DNA of 12,363 bases from Rickettsiales bacterium (GCA_023301015.1 JALZVI010000108.1:1-12363); one strand, 5' to 3'. Shown: positions 1-8,207, counted from the stretch's first letter. Translations and numbers: made by a program. Notes: generated by a model not told the origin, from the letters alone.

Positions 1-690
1 TTGTGGACATCATCATCAATGGTCGATGGCATGCGCACCGCCCTCAACCGCGCCTACCACGTATATACTCCGCCAAATTATTGGTTCCGCCGCATCGTTT
101 CCATCGCCCAAATCATAATTTTGGTGGTCATCCTAATCTTGGTAATGTTCGCGCTGGTTTTCACACCGATCCTCTATGAAACAATCTACAACTTCGTTGC
201 AAGCTTCAACGAAGTTGCCGAAACCGTTGGCTCTAACGCAACAATTAATGTGCAAGATGAGCAGTTCCTCGCCTTCACTTTTGAGTGGCGCAATCTCCGC
301 ATTGCTGGCGTAATTTTTTCAATGATAATGTTCATTTCTACGCTCTATTACTTCCTGCCCAACGTGAAACAAAACTTCCTCAAAATCCTCCCAGGAGCGA
401 CAATCGCTGCAATCGGCTGGTTCTGGATTGGCCGCGGCCTTTCTTATTACCTATCAAACTTCGACCAAGTGAATGTAATTTATGGCTCTTTGGGAAGCGT
501 GATTGCATTTTTGCTATTTTTCTATCTAATCAACATTGTCCTAATATATGGTGCCGAGTTCAACTATTTACTCGAAAAATCTATGGGCGGGAAAGTTGAA
601 CAGAAAGAGAAAGTGAACAAAAAAGACATCCGCGCGAACGAAAAAGACAACCGCAAAGATGACAAAGATATTGTAAAAATTGAGACTTAA
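1..690 (+). CDS. YihY/BrkB-family inner-membrane protein, 5' partial
   Basis: The visible 229 residues are the C-terminal part of a YihY/virulence factor BrkB family integral membrane protein. The first codon is TTG at the window edge, so the true start is probably outside. The N-terminal portion carries the family-like [18 protein letters not shown] stretch at residues 4-21. Hydrophobic segments lie at about 33-58, 101-120, 129-152 and 160-190. The [12 protein letters not shown] motif (131-142) and [10 protein letters not shown]...YGAEFN (161-188) match the family's last two helices. Residues 198-229 form a Lys/Asp/Glu-rich cytoplasmic-type tail. The biochemical role of the family is not settled; old claims of RNase BN activity have been withdrawn. 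The stop is TAA and argH follows after 14 bases on the same strand, so co-transcription is plausible. The family call is firm and the function is open. Confidence 0.85.
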   Translation: MWTSSSMVDGMRTALNRAYHVYTPPNYWFRRIVSIAQIIILVVILILVMFALVFTPILYETIYNFVASFNEVAETVGSNATINVQDEQFLAFTFEWRNLRIAGVIFSMIMFISTLYYFLPNVKQNFLKILPGATIAAIGWFWIGRGLSYYLSNFDQVNVIYGSLGSVIAFLLFFYLINIVLIYGAEFNYLLEKSMGGKVEQKEKVNKKDIRANEKDNRKDDKDIVKIET

Positions 691-704
691 ATTTTAAGGT
701 AAAT

Positions 705-2090
705 ATGAAAAATTCGAATGAAATGTGGGGCGGTCATTATGACAAAAAGCCTGATGAGCTGCTGCAAGAAATCAATGCGTCAATAGGCTTCGACAAAGTG
801 CTTTATGCACAAGATATTCGCGCCTCAATCGCGCATGCCGAGATGCTGGAAAAGCAGGGGATTTTAACCGATATTGATCGTGGCAACATCGTCGACGGCC
901 TCAAGCGTATTAAGTTCGAGATTGAAGAAGGGCGGATGAAATGGAGCGAGGAGCTGGAAGATATTCACATGAATATCGAAGCGCGTCTGAAAAAGCTGGT
1001 TGGCGAAAGCGCAGGCCGACTTCACACCGCTCGTTCACGCAACGATCAAGTTGCCACAGATTTCAAACTTTGGGTGCGTGATGAAACTGAAAATGCGCAG
1101 AAAGCGATGACGCAATTGCAGGCAGCATTGGTTGCAAAAGCAGAAGAGAATGCTGACGTTATCATGCCCGGCTTCACCCATTTGCAAAGCGCGCAACCAA
1201 TCACTTTTGGCCATCACCTCATGGCCTATTATGAGATGCTAAAACGCGACAAATCTCGCATGGCAGATTGCGCTGAACGCCTGAATGAGTGCCCACTTGG
1301 CGCCGCAGCACTTGCTGGTACTAGCTTCCCAATTGATCGCGCGCAAACAGCCGAAGCTCTAGGCTTTGACCGCCCAACCGCGAACTCGTTAGACAGCGTT
1401 TCTGATCGCGATTTTGCTATCGAATTCATGTCCGTGGCGTCCATCTCCATGATGCATCTTTCGCGCCTAGCAGAAGAGATGATTGTGTGGACATCCAAGC
1501 AGTTTGACTTCGCAACATTGCCAGAAGAACTCACCACAGGCAGCTCAATAATGCCACAAAAACGCAACCCAGATGCTGCGGAATTAGTGCGCGGAAAAAC
1601 AGGTAGAGTTTATGGCGATTTGGTGGCACTGCTCACCGTGATGAAAGGCCTGCCGCTTGCATATAACAAAGACTCGCAGGAAGACAAAGAGCCTGTTTTC
1701 GACACTGCGAAAACGCTGGCAATTTGCTTGCAGATTATGACAAAAATGGTTGAAGGCATGCAGCCAAAACCAGAAAAAATGCTCGCCGCAACAACAGCTG
1801 GATTCCCCACCGCAACTGACTTCGCCGATTGGCTAGTGAAGAACCTAAACATGCCATTCCGCGATGCCCATCACGCAACTGGCAAGGCAGTGAAATTGGC
1901 TGAGAAGAAAGAGTGCGGACTGGAAGATTTAAGCTTGGTAGAATTGCAAGAAATCGACGCAAGCATCACTGAAGAGATTTTTGAAGTGCTGACAGTGCAA
2001 AGCTCCGTAAAATCCCGCGTATCATATGGCGGAACAGCACCGAGCAATGTGTTGGAACAGGTTGAAAAGGCAAAGGCGGAGTTGGGTTAG
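705..2090 (+). CDS. argH: argininosuccinate lyase
   Basis: This enzyme cleaves argininosuccinate to arginine and fumarate, the last step of arginine biosynthesis, as a cytosolic homotetramer. The protein has 461 residues, the usual full length. Landmarks seen: WGGHY near the N-terminus (residues 8-12), HTARSRNDQ at 107-115, the general-base region FTHLQSAQP with H159, and the fumarase/aspartase superfamily signature [12 protein letters not shown] at 279-290 carrying the catalytic serine (S280 or S281). The ATG at 705 is preceded by AAGG at 696-699, a reasonable Shine-Dalgarno. It follows the YihY-family gene by 14 bases. No argG or lysA neighbour is present. The TAG stop is followed at once by a copy of the dispersed intergenic repeat. 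Confidence 0.97.
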   Translation: MKNSNEMWGGHYDKKPDELLQEINASIGFDKVLYAQDIRASIAHAEMLEKQGILTDIDRGNIVDGLKRIKFEIEEGRMKWSEELEDIHMNIEARLKKLVGESAGRLHTARSRNDQVATDFKLWVRDETENAQKAMTQLQAALVAKAEENADVIMPGFTHLQSAQPITFGHHLMAYYEMLKRDKSRMADCAERLNECPLGAAALAGTSFPIDRAQTAEALGFDRPTANSLDSVSDRDFAIEFMSVASISMMHLSRLAEEMIVWTSKQFDFATLPEELTTGSSIMPQKRNPDAAELVRGKTGRVYGDLVALLTVMKGLPLAYNKDSQEDKEPVFDTAKTLAICLQIMTKMVEGMQPKPEKMLAATTAGFPTATDFADWLVKNLNMPFRDAHHATGKAVKLAEKKECGLEDLSLVELQEIDASITEEIFEVLTVQSSVKSRVSYGGTAPSNVLEQVEKAKAELG

Positions 2091-2148
2091 TTTTTGATTG
2101 TTTTCCAGCTGCTTCTGCGCCTTGCAGACTGAAACATGCTCAGGGCTG
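2091..2148 (+). repeat. intergenic repeat copy R1, directly after argH
   Basis: This is one of four full copies of a dispersed element of about 60 bp. It begins with TTTTTGATTGTTTTCC immediately after the argH TAG and ends with GCAGACTGAAAC...GCTCAGGGCTG. The GTTT and GAAAC ends are complementary, and inner CTGC/GCAG can pair, so the transcript could fold into a hairpin. It is the most diverged full copy at its 5' end. Similarity to R4 continues weakly past the element, with AAAACTCC followed by ATTGT near 2155-2170. Confidence 0.75.
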
Positions 2149-2166
2149 CCTATCAAAACTCCGTCA

Positions 2167-2185
2167 TTGTGGGCTTAACCCGCAA
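2167..2185. other. short hairpin between argH and gpmI
   Basis: TTGTGGG (2167-2173) and CCCGCAA (2179-2185) form a 7-bp stem with one G-T pair around a 5-base loop. It lies in the gap between the convergent argH and gpmI. There is no T run on either strand, so it is not a canonical intrinsic terminator. Confidence 0.35.
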
Positions 2186-2198
2186 AGACAATAACCGC

Positions 2199-3671
2199 CT
2201 AAAACAAAACCTTCCCAGTCATCTCGTTCGGAATTTCAATGCCCAGCATCTGCAAAATCGTCGGCGCTAAGTCTGACAAATTGCCGTCATCCGCAGTCAC
2301 TTTTCCCAACTTCTCACTTGCCACAATCAACGGAACTGGGTTCAGGCTGTGTTGCGTATGCGGGTTGCCGTGCTCGTCTTGCATAATTTCTGCGTTACCG
2401 TGGTCTGCCGTTAGCAACAGCGCAGCACCCGCCTCTTGCGTGGCCTTCCACACTTCTCCAATTGCATCGTCAACAGCTTCCACAGCCTTAGTCGCGGCGA
2501 CTAAATTGCCTGTGTGCCCAACCATATCTGTGTTCGCAAAATTGCAGATAATCAGCGCATATTCCTCACTACGAATTGCAGCTGCCAAGCCAGCTGCCAC
2601 TTCTGCGGCAGACATTTCTGGCTGCAAGTCATATGTCGCCACTTTTGGAGATGGAATTAGCGTACGTTTTTCACCCGCAAATTCGTCCTCACGCCCACCC
2701 GACATAAAGAATGTGACATGCGCATATTTCTCAGTTTCAGCAATGCGCAGCTGTTTCAAACCAGCATTGGCAATCACCTCTGGCAGTGAGTTTTTCACGT
2801 CATATGCAGGGAACAGAACTTCAAAAAACTTGTTCAGATGCTCGGAATATTCAACCATTCCAATTTTTCTCGCAAAATTCACCGTCTTTTTGCGGGCAAA
2901 ACCGTCAAAGTCTGGGTCGAGCAAAACCTCGCCAAGCTGACGCACCCGATCAGCACGGAAATTTGCGATTACGATAGAATCACCATCTTGCATCCCCGCA
3001 TAATCACCAACAACCGTCGGCAACAAGAATTCATCCGTCAGCTCCGCCGCATAAGCAGCATCCACTGCCTCCTCCGCAGTTGCAGCGCGCGGGCCTTCGC
3101 CCAGCACCATCGCGTCATATGCCAATTCAACCCTGTCCCAACGCTTGTCGCGATCCATCGCATAATAACGCCCTGAAATTGTGGCGATGTTGCAGCCCGA
3201 ATCCAGTATAAATTCCTTCGCCGACTTCTGCGCCACATCGCGGCCATCAGAAATTGCATGCACAAAAGTTTGCGCGCCATTTGCTTGCAAGGTTTTAGTC
3301 AAAGCCTTGATATGTTCCACATGCGCATGCACCCCGCCGTCAGAAAACAAGCCCAAAACATGTACGCGGCCTGTCAAACTTTTCAGCTTTTCATCCGCCG
3401 CTAGCTCACCTGTGTGAACTGCGCTGTTGATGCGTGGCAAATCTTGCAGAAGCACTCGGCCTGCGCCAATTGTCATATGTCCAACTTCGGAATTTCCCAT
3501 CTGGCCCACGGGCAATCCAACTTCCTCGCCACCAGTTTCAAGCAACGAAAAGTCATAATCCTCCACCAACCCATCCCAATTCGGAGTTTTGGCCTGCTTA
3601 ATTGCGTTATGCTCAATTACCGAGCTCTCGCCCCATCCATCAAGAATGCATAATGTTACTGTTTTTGTCAT
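2199..3671 (-). CDS. gpmI: 2,3-bisphosphoglycerate-independent phosphoglycerate mutase
   Basis: This enzyme interconverts 3- and 2-phosphoglycerate in glycolysis and gluconeogenesis and depends on Mn2+ in this family. From the chosen ATG at 3671 it has 490 residues, close to the usual 500-515. Metal and phosphate sites visible: D11 in LCILDGWG, the phospho-acceptor serine S61 in QMGNSEVGH, D382 and H386 in NFANTDMVGHTG, D423/H424 in TADHGNAE, and H441 in HTQHSLNPVP. The substrate-site motifs ISDGRD (140-145), SGRYYAMDRDKRWDR (166-180) and NFRADR (237-242) are intact. In-frame upstream starts exist at 3707 (TTG) and 3695 (ATG), but the family begins just before the LDGWG motif. The Shine-Dalgarno is weak. 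It lies downstream of phoU on the same strand, separated by repeat R2, and is convergent with argH. Confidence 0.96.
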   Translation of the reverse strand: MTKTVTLCILDGWGESSVIEHNAIKQAKTPNWDGLVEDYDFSLLETGGEEVGLPVGQMGNSEVGHMTIGAGRVLLQDLPRINSAVHTGELAADEKLKSLTGRVHVLGLFSDGGVHAHVEHIKALTKTLQANGAQTFVHAISDGRDVAQKSAKEFILDSGCNIATISGRYYAMDRDKRWDRVELAYDAMVLGEGPRAATAEEAVDAAYAAELTDEFLLPTVVGDYAGMQDGDSIVIANFRADRVRQLGEVLLDPDFDGFARKKTVNFARKIGMVEYSEHLNKFFEVLFPAYDVKNSLPEVIANAGLKQLRIAETEKYAHVTFFMSGGREDEFAGEKRTLIPSPKVATYDLQPEMSAAEVAAGLAAAIRSEEYALIICNFANTDMVGHTGNLVAATKAVEAVDDAIGEVWKATQEAGAALLLTADHGNAEIMQDEHGNPHTQHSLNPVPLIVASEKLGKVTADDGNLSDLAPTILQMLGIEIPNEMTGKVLF

Positions 3672-3725
3672 AATTCTTTTAGTTCCGTCAGTCATAAAAT
3701 AAACCAAAGTTCAGCAGAGCTTTAT

Positions 3726-3784
3726 CAGCCCTGAGCTAAGTTTCAGTATGCGAGCCAGTAGGCGAGCGGGGAAACAATTAAAAA
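3726..3784 (-). repeat. intergenic repeat copy R2, directly after phoU
   Basis: Read on the minus strand, this copy starts with TTTTTAATTGTTTCCCC right after the phoU TAG and ends with TACTGAAAC...GCTCAGGGCTG. The terminal GTTTC and GAAAC are complementary. The core (CGCCTACTGGCTCGCA) differs from R1, R3 and R4 but is close to that of the partial copy R5. It occupies much of the 113-base gap between phoU and gpmI. Confidence 0.8.
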
Positions 3785-4504
3785 CTATTCCGCCGCTTCG
3801 GCTGCTAGCTTCTGGTGGTTTGCCACTTTGCCAACGCGTTCGCCAGAGTCGATGTAATAAACCAAATCTGCAACTTTCGCGCAATGGTCGCCGATGCGTT
3901 CCATGTTTTTAGCGGCAAAAATAATGTCTGCAAAAGCATCAATCACATCTGGGTTCTTCTGCGCATGCTTTTTCACGTCTTTGAGAAGGTCGTGATAAAC
4001 ATCGTCAATTTCGTCATCTTGGCTCATCACAATCTTGGCCTTCACCGCATCCATATCACGAAATGCTGCGATAGAATCTGTTACCATCTTGTTTGAAAGC
4101 GCCAGAATCTCCTTCAAATCACTCATAATTGCGTTATCCACCACATCACTAAAACGCGTGGCCTTGCGAACTGATGATTTCGCCAAATCGCCCATTCTTT
4201 CCATGGAAGATGAAATTTTCAGTACTGAAATCAAAAAGCGCAAGTCAGACGCCATTGGCTGACGCAGAGCAATAATTACCGTTGCTTCCTTTTGCACGTT
4301 GAAATCCAAAACATTCAGAGTGCGATCAAGCGCGCGCGACTCTTCAACCAGCTTTTTATCGGCCGTATCAAGCGACTTGCGCACAATTGCGAGCATATCC
4401 AGCACAATTTCACCCATCTTCACAACATCCGCCGTAATCGCCTTCAATTTGCTGTCATATGATTTATCAATATGGCCAGCAGTTTCAAAATTTAGTTCAG
4501 ACAT
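3785..4504 (-). CDS. phoU: phosphate-specific transport regulator PhoU
   Basis: PhoU links the PstSCAB phosphate transporter to the PhoR/PhoB two-component system and represses the Pho regulon when phosphate is plentiful. The protein has 239 residues, typical length, and consists of two PhoU-type helical halves. Each half carries the metal-binding ExxxD motif: MERMGDLAKS at 101-110 and MERIGDHCAKVAD at 201-213. A strong Shine-Dalgarno (AAGGA) lies just upstream of the ATG at 4504, with a spacer of about 6 bases, which fixes the start. No pst or phoB/phoR genes lie nearby, so it is separated from its usual operon. It is divergent from topA. I saw no Pho-box-like direct repeat in the upstream gap. 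The stop is TAG, followed by repeat R2. Confidence 0.95.
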   Translation of the reverse strand: MSELNFETAGHIDKSYDSKLKAITADVVKMGEIVLDMLAIVRKSLDTADKKLVEESRALDRTLNVLDFNVQKEATVIIALRQPMASDLRFLISVLKISSSMERMGDLAKSSVRKATRFSDVVDNAIMSDLKEILALSNKMVTDSIAAFRDMDAVKAKIVMSQDDEIDDVYHDLLKDVKKHAQKNPDVIDAFADIIFAAKNMERIGDHCAKVADLVYYIDSGERVGKVANHQKLAAEAAE

Positions 4505-4542
4505 CGTTTTCCTTGAGTAATTATGCTTGGGCTTAAGCTCTC

Positions 4543-4571
4543 ATTTTCCTATTAATTCCATGATAAGTCAA
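4543..4571 (-). promoter_or_regulatory. candidate sigma-70 promoter for phoU
   Basis: On the minus strand, TTGACT (4566-4571) is a 5/6 match to the -35 consensus. It is followed after 17 bases by GAAAAT (4543-4548), a 4/6 match to the -10. The predicted start near 4536 leaves a leader of about 30 bases containing the phoU Shine-Dalgarno. This is prediction by eye only. Confidence 0.35.
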
Positions 4572-4626
4572 GATATATAGGTTTTTTCATTGACTATAAA
4601 CCAACAATCGCTACTCAATATCTTAC

Positions 4627-7086
4627 ATGAAATTAGTTGTAGTAGAAAGTCCGGCAAAGGCAAAAACCATCAATAAGTATTTAGGCAAGGACTATGAAGT
4701 CCTAGCTAGCTTTGGGCATATCCGCGATTTGCCATCCAAAAACGGTTCCGTTGAACCTGAGAACGACTTCAATATGCATTATGAAGTCGACAAGGAATCG
4801 GCGAAGAAGTTTAAGCCAATTGTTGAAGCAGCGAAACGCTGTGATGAACTCATCCTCGCAACCGATCCCGATCGCGAGGGAGAAGCAATTTCTTGGCATG
4901 TGCTGGAAGTTTTGCTAGCCAAAAAAGCCATCAAAAAGACCACTCCAGTTTCACGTGTAGTTTTCAACGCTATCACAAAAAATGCTGTGCAGCATGGGAT
5001 TGATAACCCGCGCGAGCTAGACATGGCGCTGATTGACGCGCAACAAGCTCGTCGTGCATTAGATTATTTGGTAGGCTTCACGCTTTCACCCGTCCTATGG
5101 CGCAAGCTTCCAGGCAGTCGCTCAGCAGGGCGTGTGCAATCTGTGGCGCTACGTTTGATTTGCGAGCGTGAGTCAGAAATTGAGCAGTTTATCAGCCGCG
5201 AATATTGGGATATTACAGCCGAGCTAGCCAAGAAAATTAATGCCCGCCTCACACATGTTGATGGCGACAAACTCGGCAAATTCGACATTCCTAATGAGAA
5301 ATCAGCTAAGGATATTGAAGCACGTTTGAAAGGGCAAAAGCTGACAGTTGCGAAAATTGACGAGAAGCAAGCGCAGCGCTCACCAAAACCACCATTCATC
5401 ACCTCAACTTTGCAGCAAGAAGCATCACGCAAATTGGGATTCGGCGCAAAGCAAACAATGATGGCCGCGCAGAAACTCTATGAGCAGGGGCTAATCACTT
5501 ATATGCGTACTGACGGCGTGTTTGTTGCACCTGAAGCGGTGGAATCAACTCGTAAGCTAATCGCAAAGGATTTCGGCAAAGATTTCGTGCCTGAAAAAGC
5601 GCGTGAATATGTGACAAAGGCAAAAAACAGCCAAGAAGCGCATGAAGCCATCCGCCCGACAGACTTGTTCAAAACCCCAGAAATCGTAGGCAAAGAGCTT
5701 GAGCCAGATTTGGCGAATTTATATGGCTTGGTGTGGAAGCGCATGGTTTCCAGCCAAATGGCCAACGCAATTTTTGACCAAGTTGCCATTGATTTTGAGA
5801 CAGATGACAAGTTCGCCACCCTCCGCGCAAATGGTTCAATTGTTCAGTTTGAAGGCTTCCGCAAAGTTTATGAAGAAAGTACGGATGACAGCAAAGAAGA
5901 AGCTGAGAAAACGCTGCCAAAAGTGAAATTGGGAGAAGTTTTTGATGTGAAGAAACTCTCACCAGAGCAGCATAATACCGAGCCTCCGCCGCGCTATTCT
6001 GAAGCGAGCTTGGTGAAGCGCATGGAAGAACTAGGCATCGGCCGTCCTTCAACTTATGCGTCTATTATCTCCGTTCTGCAAGACCGCGACTATGTGGTTA
6101 TCGAGAAAAAACGCTTCATTCCAGAAAGCCGTGGACGCATTGTTACCGCGTTCCTCAGCAGCTTTTTCGAGAAATATGTTGAATATGACTACACCGCCAA
6201 TTTGGAAGATCAGCTTGATGAGGTGTCTGAAGGCAAGAAAGAATGGAAGCAAGTTTTACGCGATTTTTGGACAGATTTTTCTGGCAAAACCGCCGAAGCG
6301 ATGGAGCTGCAAATCACAGACGTGCTCGAAAAACTCAACAGCGACTTGGAGAAATATATCTTCCCCAACGGCCGCAAATGTCCGTCATGCGATGAAGGAA
6401 TTTTGGGCTTGCGCTTAGGTAAATTCGGCGGATTCATCGGCTGCAACAACCACCCAGAATGCAAACATACCAAGCAGCTTTCCTACGCTGACGATGGCGA
6501 AGACGGCGAAGGTCCAGAAGAAGGCCGCGTACTTGGTACACATCCAGACGGCGACGAAATTACTGTGAAAAAAGGCCCTTATGGCTGGTATATTCAACTT
6601 GGCGAAGAGAAAGAAGTTGAAGGCGCAAAAGGCAAAATGAAAAAATTGAAGCCAAAGCGCTTCTCAATCACCAAAGGCACATCACCAGACGAAGTGACCA
6701 TGGAACAAGCCATCAAATGGCTATCCCTTCCACGCGACGTTGGCGAGCATCCAGAAACTGGAAAAATGATCAAAGCAGGCATCGGACGCTTTGGGCCATA
6801 TCTGATTCATGACAGCAAATTCACCAGCTTGAAAGAAGATGACGTGTTTGAAGTGGGCATGAACCGCGCCGTAGAAATCATCGCCAGCGCCCCAGTTAAA
6901 GGCAAAGGCGGGAAATTGCGTGATGTTGGAGAATATAAGAAAAAGCCAGTGGAAATTCACTCAGGCCGCTATGGTGCATACATCAAATACGGAAAATCGA
7001 ACGTAGCTCTCCCGAAAGGCACGAAACACGAAGAATTGACACTTGAAGAAGCTGGAAAATTGATTGAAGCGAAAAAGAAGAAGTAG
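4627..7086 (+). CDS. topA: DNA topoisomerase I (type IA, omega protein)
   Basis: TopA relaxes negatively supercoiled DNA by transient single-strand cleavage through a 5'-phosphotyrosine. It has 819 residues, slightly short of E. coli (865). Domains in order: a Toprim domain with E7 in VVVESPAKAKTI and the acidic triad D80/D82/E84 in ATDPDREGEAISWH; the core with GRVQSVALRLICERE (169-183); the catalytic Y292 and R294 in LITYMRTDG; one C4 zinc-binding module with C585, C588, C606 and C612; then C-terminal topoisomerase repeats (GPYGWYIQLGE, GRFGPYLIHDSKF, GRYGAYIKYGKSNVALPKG) and a lysine-rich tail. The catalytic motif reads RTDG rather than the more widespread RTDS, a form I associate with Alphaproteobacteria. 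There is no Shine-Dalgarno before the ATG. A TTGACT at 4590-4595 may be a -35, but no good -10 is spaced correctly. The stop is TAG, followed after one base by repeat R3. Confidence 0.97.
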   Translation: MKLVVVESPAKAKTINKYLGKDYEVLASFGHIRDLPSKNGSVEPENDFNMHYEVDKESAKKFKPIVEAAKRCDELILATDPDREGEAISWHVLEVLLAKKAIKKTTPVSRVVFNAITKNAVQHGIDNPRELDMALIDAQQARRALDYLVGFTLSPVLWRKLPGSRSAGRVQSVALRLICERESEIEQFISREYWDITAELAKKINARLTHVDGDKLGKFDIPNEKSAKDIEARLKGQKLTVAKIDEKQAQRSPKPPFITSTLQQEASRKLGFGAKQTMMAAQKLYEQGLITYMRTDGVFVAPEAVESTRKLIAKDFGKDFVPEKAREYVTKAKNSQEAHEAIRPTDLFKTPEIVGKELEPDLANLYGLVWKRMVSSQMANAIFDQVAIDFETDDKFATLRANGSIVQFEGFRKVYEESTDDSKEEAEKTLPKVKLGEVFDVKKLSPEQHNTEPPPRYSEASLVKRMEELGIGRPSTYASIISVLQDRDYVVIEKKRFIPESRGRIVTAFLSSFFEKYVEYDYTANLEDQLDEVSEGKKEWKQVLRDFWTDFSGKTAEAMELQITDVLEKLNSDLEKYIFPNGRKCPSCDEGILGLRLGKFGGFIGCNNHPECKHTKQLSYADDGEDGEGPEEGRVLGTHPDGDEITVKKGPYGWYIQLGEEKEVEGAKGKMKKLKPKRFSITKGTSPDEVTMEQAIKWLSLPRDVGEHPETGKMIKAGIGRFGPYLIHDSKFTSLKEDDVFEVGMNRAVEIIASAPVKGKGGKLRDVGEYKKKPVEIHSGRYGAYIKYGKSNVALPKGTKHEELTLEEAGKLIEAKKKK

Positions 7087-7147
7087 CTTTTAATTGTTTC
7101 CCCGCTGCGCGCCAAGGCACTTGCAGGCTGAAACGCGCTCAGGGCTG
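7087..7147 (+). repeat. intergenic repeat copy R3, directly after topA
   Basis: This copy begins one base after the topA TAG with TTTTAATTGTTTCCCCGC, identical over 18 bases to the start of R4 on the opposite strand. It ends with TTGCAGGCTGAAACGCGCTC followed by AGGGCTG. The core (TGCGCGCCAAGGCAC) is unlike the other copies. With R4 it makes a near-perfect long inverted repeat across the topA-xerD gap. Confidence 0.85.
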
Positions 7148-7151
7148 TAGT

Positions 7152-7200
7152 TTATAATTTCCTCCCCACCCGCCTGCTGGCTCGCAGACTGAGGAAGTGC
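7152..7200 (+). repeat. partial repeat copy R5 inside the topA-xerD gap
   Basis: This is a diverged copy nested between R3 and R4. It contains TAATTTCCTCCCC, the core CGCCTGCTGGCTCGCA (one base from the R2 core) and GACTGAGGAAG. Where the full copies close with GTTTC/GAAAC, this one has TTCCTC/GAGGAA, which is also complementary. The downstream GCTCAGGGCTG part is not evident. Confidence 0.55.
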
Positions 7201-7220
7201 TTCGCTTAGCGAGTGGCTGG

Positions 7221-7238
7221 CAAGGCCTGCTGGCCTTG
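7221..7238. repeat. perfect 7-bp palindrome in the topA-xerD gap
   Basis: CAAGGCC (7221-7227) and GGCCTTG (7232-7238) form a perfect hairpin with a 4-base loop, TGCT. It lies near the middle of the large R3/R4 inverted repeat. No T run follows, so it is not an obvious intrinsic terminator for either convergent gene. Confidence 0.55.
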
Positions 7239-7265
7239 TGACAATGGAGTTTTATGTAAACGGGA

Positions 7266-7324
7266 CAGCCTTGAGCGCGTTTCAGTCTGCAAGGCGAAGC
7301 CGCTGCGGGGAAACAATTAAAAAA
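7266..7324 (-). repeat. intergenic repeat copy R4, directly after xerD
   Basis: Read on the minus strand, this copy starts right after the xerD TAG with a T run leading into TTTTAATTGTTTCCCCGC. It ends with TTGCAGACTGAAACGCGCTC and AAGGCTG. Its core contains GGCTTCGCC, a small hairpin in itself. It faces R3 in inverted orientation. Confidence 0.85.
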
Positions 7325-8200
7325 CTACCCCTCACCCAGCGGATGGAATTTTTTTACGGCTTCGTGCAACTTTTCAGCTTGAATATGCGTATAAATCTCC
7401 GTCGTCACGATGCTCTCATGCCCCAGCAACTCCTGCACAATACGCAAATCCGCGCCGTTTTCCAGCATGTGGCTAGCGAAGGAATGACGTAGAACATGCG
7501 GTGAAACTTTGCTAGGCGCAACGCCTGCATTCACCGCCAAATCCTTGAGCAGCAATGCAAAACCTTGCCGCGTGATGTGATTGGCGCATGAATTCTTGCC
7601 CGCGGGGAACAGAAAATCTTCCAGCTCAAATTCATCAAAATATGTCGCCAACGCCGCTTGCGCGAAACTCCCGAGTGGCACCAAACGCTCCTTCGCGCCC
7701 TTGCCTTTCACGAACAAAAAAACTTGCCCATTTTGCTCACGAATGGAACTTTTTTGCAAAGAAATCAACTCCGAAACTCGCAATCCTGAAGCGTATAATA
7801 TCTCCAACATCGCATTTAGCCGCACATCTTTTTGCGCCTCATCCAGCAATTTCTGCACCTCATTCTTGGTCAAATATTTCGGTAGTGCCTTGCCATTTTT
7901 TGGCGCCTCCACATTCAAAATAGGGTTGTCGGTACGCAGTTTTTCCAAATATAAAAAATCAAATAGCTGCTTCAAAACCGAAAGCTTGCGCGCAATTGTC
8001 TTCGCCGATTTACCCTCCGCACTAAGCCCACTCAGATATTTCTTGATAGCCGCGGCGTCCACTTCTACCAAATTTTTGCAACATCCCACAAAGTCGCGCA
8101 AATCACGAGAATATGCATCCATCGTGTTTTTGGAAATTCCGCGCTCAACGCTCATCATCTCCAAAAAATTCTCAATTAAATATTGTGCATTCTGTGCCAT
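7325..8200 (-). CDS. xerD: site-specific tyrosine recombinase, XerD type
   Basis: XerD acts with XerC at dif to resolve chromosome dimers at division under FtsK control. The protein has 291 residues, normal length. An N-terminal SAM-like core-binding domain (about 5-90) precedes the catalytic domain. The full R-K-H-R-H-Y set is visible: R141 in YASGLRVSEL, K167 in VKGKGAKERLVPLG, H235 and R238 in SPHVLRHSFASHML, H261 in LLGHESI and the nucleophile Y270 in TEIYTHI. The C-terminal FHPLG resembles XerD more than XerC. The ATG at 8200 has no Shine-Dalgarno but lies 8 bases after a perfect TATAAT, so the mRNA may be leaderless. It is divergent from aroK, an arrangement common in Alphaproteobacteria. 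The stop is TAG, followed by repeat R4. No dif-like site was seen here. Confidence 0.93.
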   Translation of the reverse strand: MAQNAQYLIENFLEMMSVERGISKNTMDAYSRDLRDFVGCCKNLVEVDAAAIKKYLSGLSAEGKSAKTIARKLSVLKQLFDFLYLEKLRTDNPILNVEAPKNGKALPKYLTKNEVQKLLDEAQKDVRLNAMLEILYASGLRVSELISLQKSSIREQNGQVFLFVKGKGAKERLVPLGSFAQAALATYFDEFELEDFLFPAGKNSCANHITRQGFALLLKDLAVNAGVAPSKVSPHVLRHSFASHMLENGADLRIVQELLGHESIVTTEIYTHIQAEKLHEAVKKFHPLGEG

Positions 8201-8207
8201 ATTTTGC

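Noticed and set aside
3672..3707. Longer gpmI with a 12-residue N-terminal extension from a TTG
   Set aside because: Family members begin just before the LDGWG motif; the extension has no conserved residues.
4505..4626. Pho box or other named operator between phoU and topA
   Set aside because: No CTGTCAT-like direct repeat is present. The GCTTAAGC palindrome near 4531 is too short to assign.
7087..7324. Repeat copies as canonical Rho-independent terminators
   Set aside because: The T-rich part is at the 5' end of each copy, before the stem, and no T run follows the hairpins. Another termination mechanism is possible but not shown.
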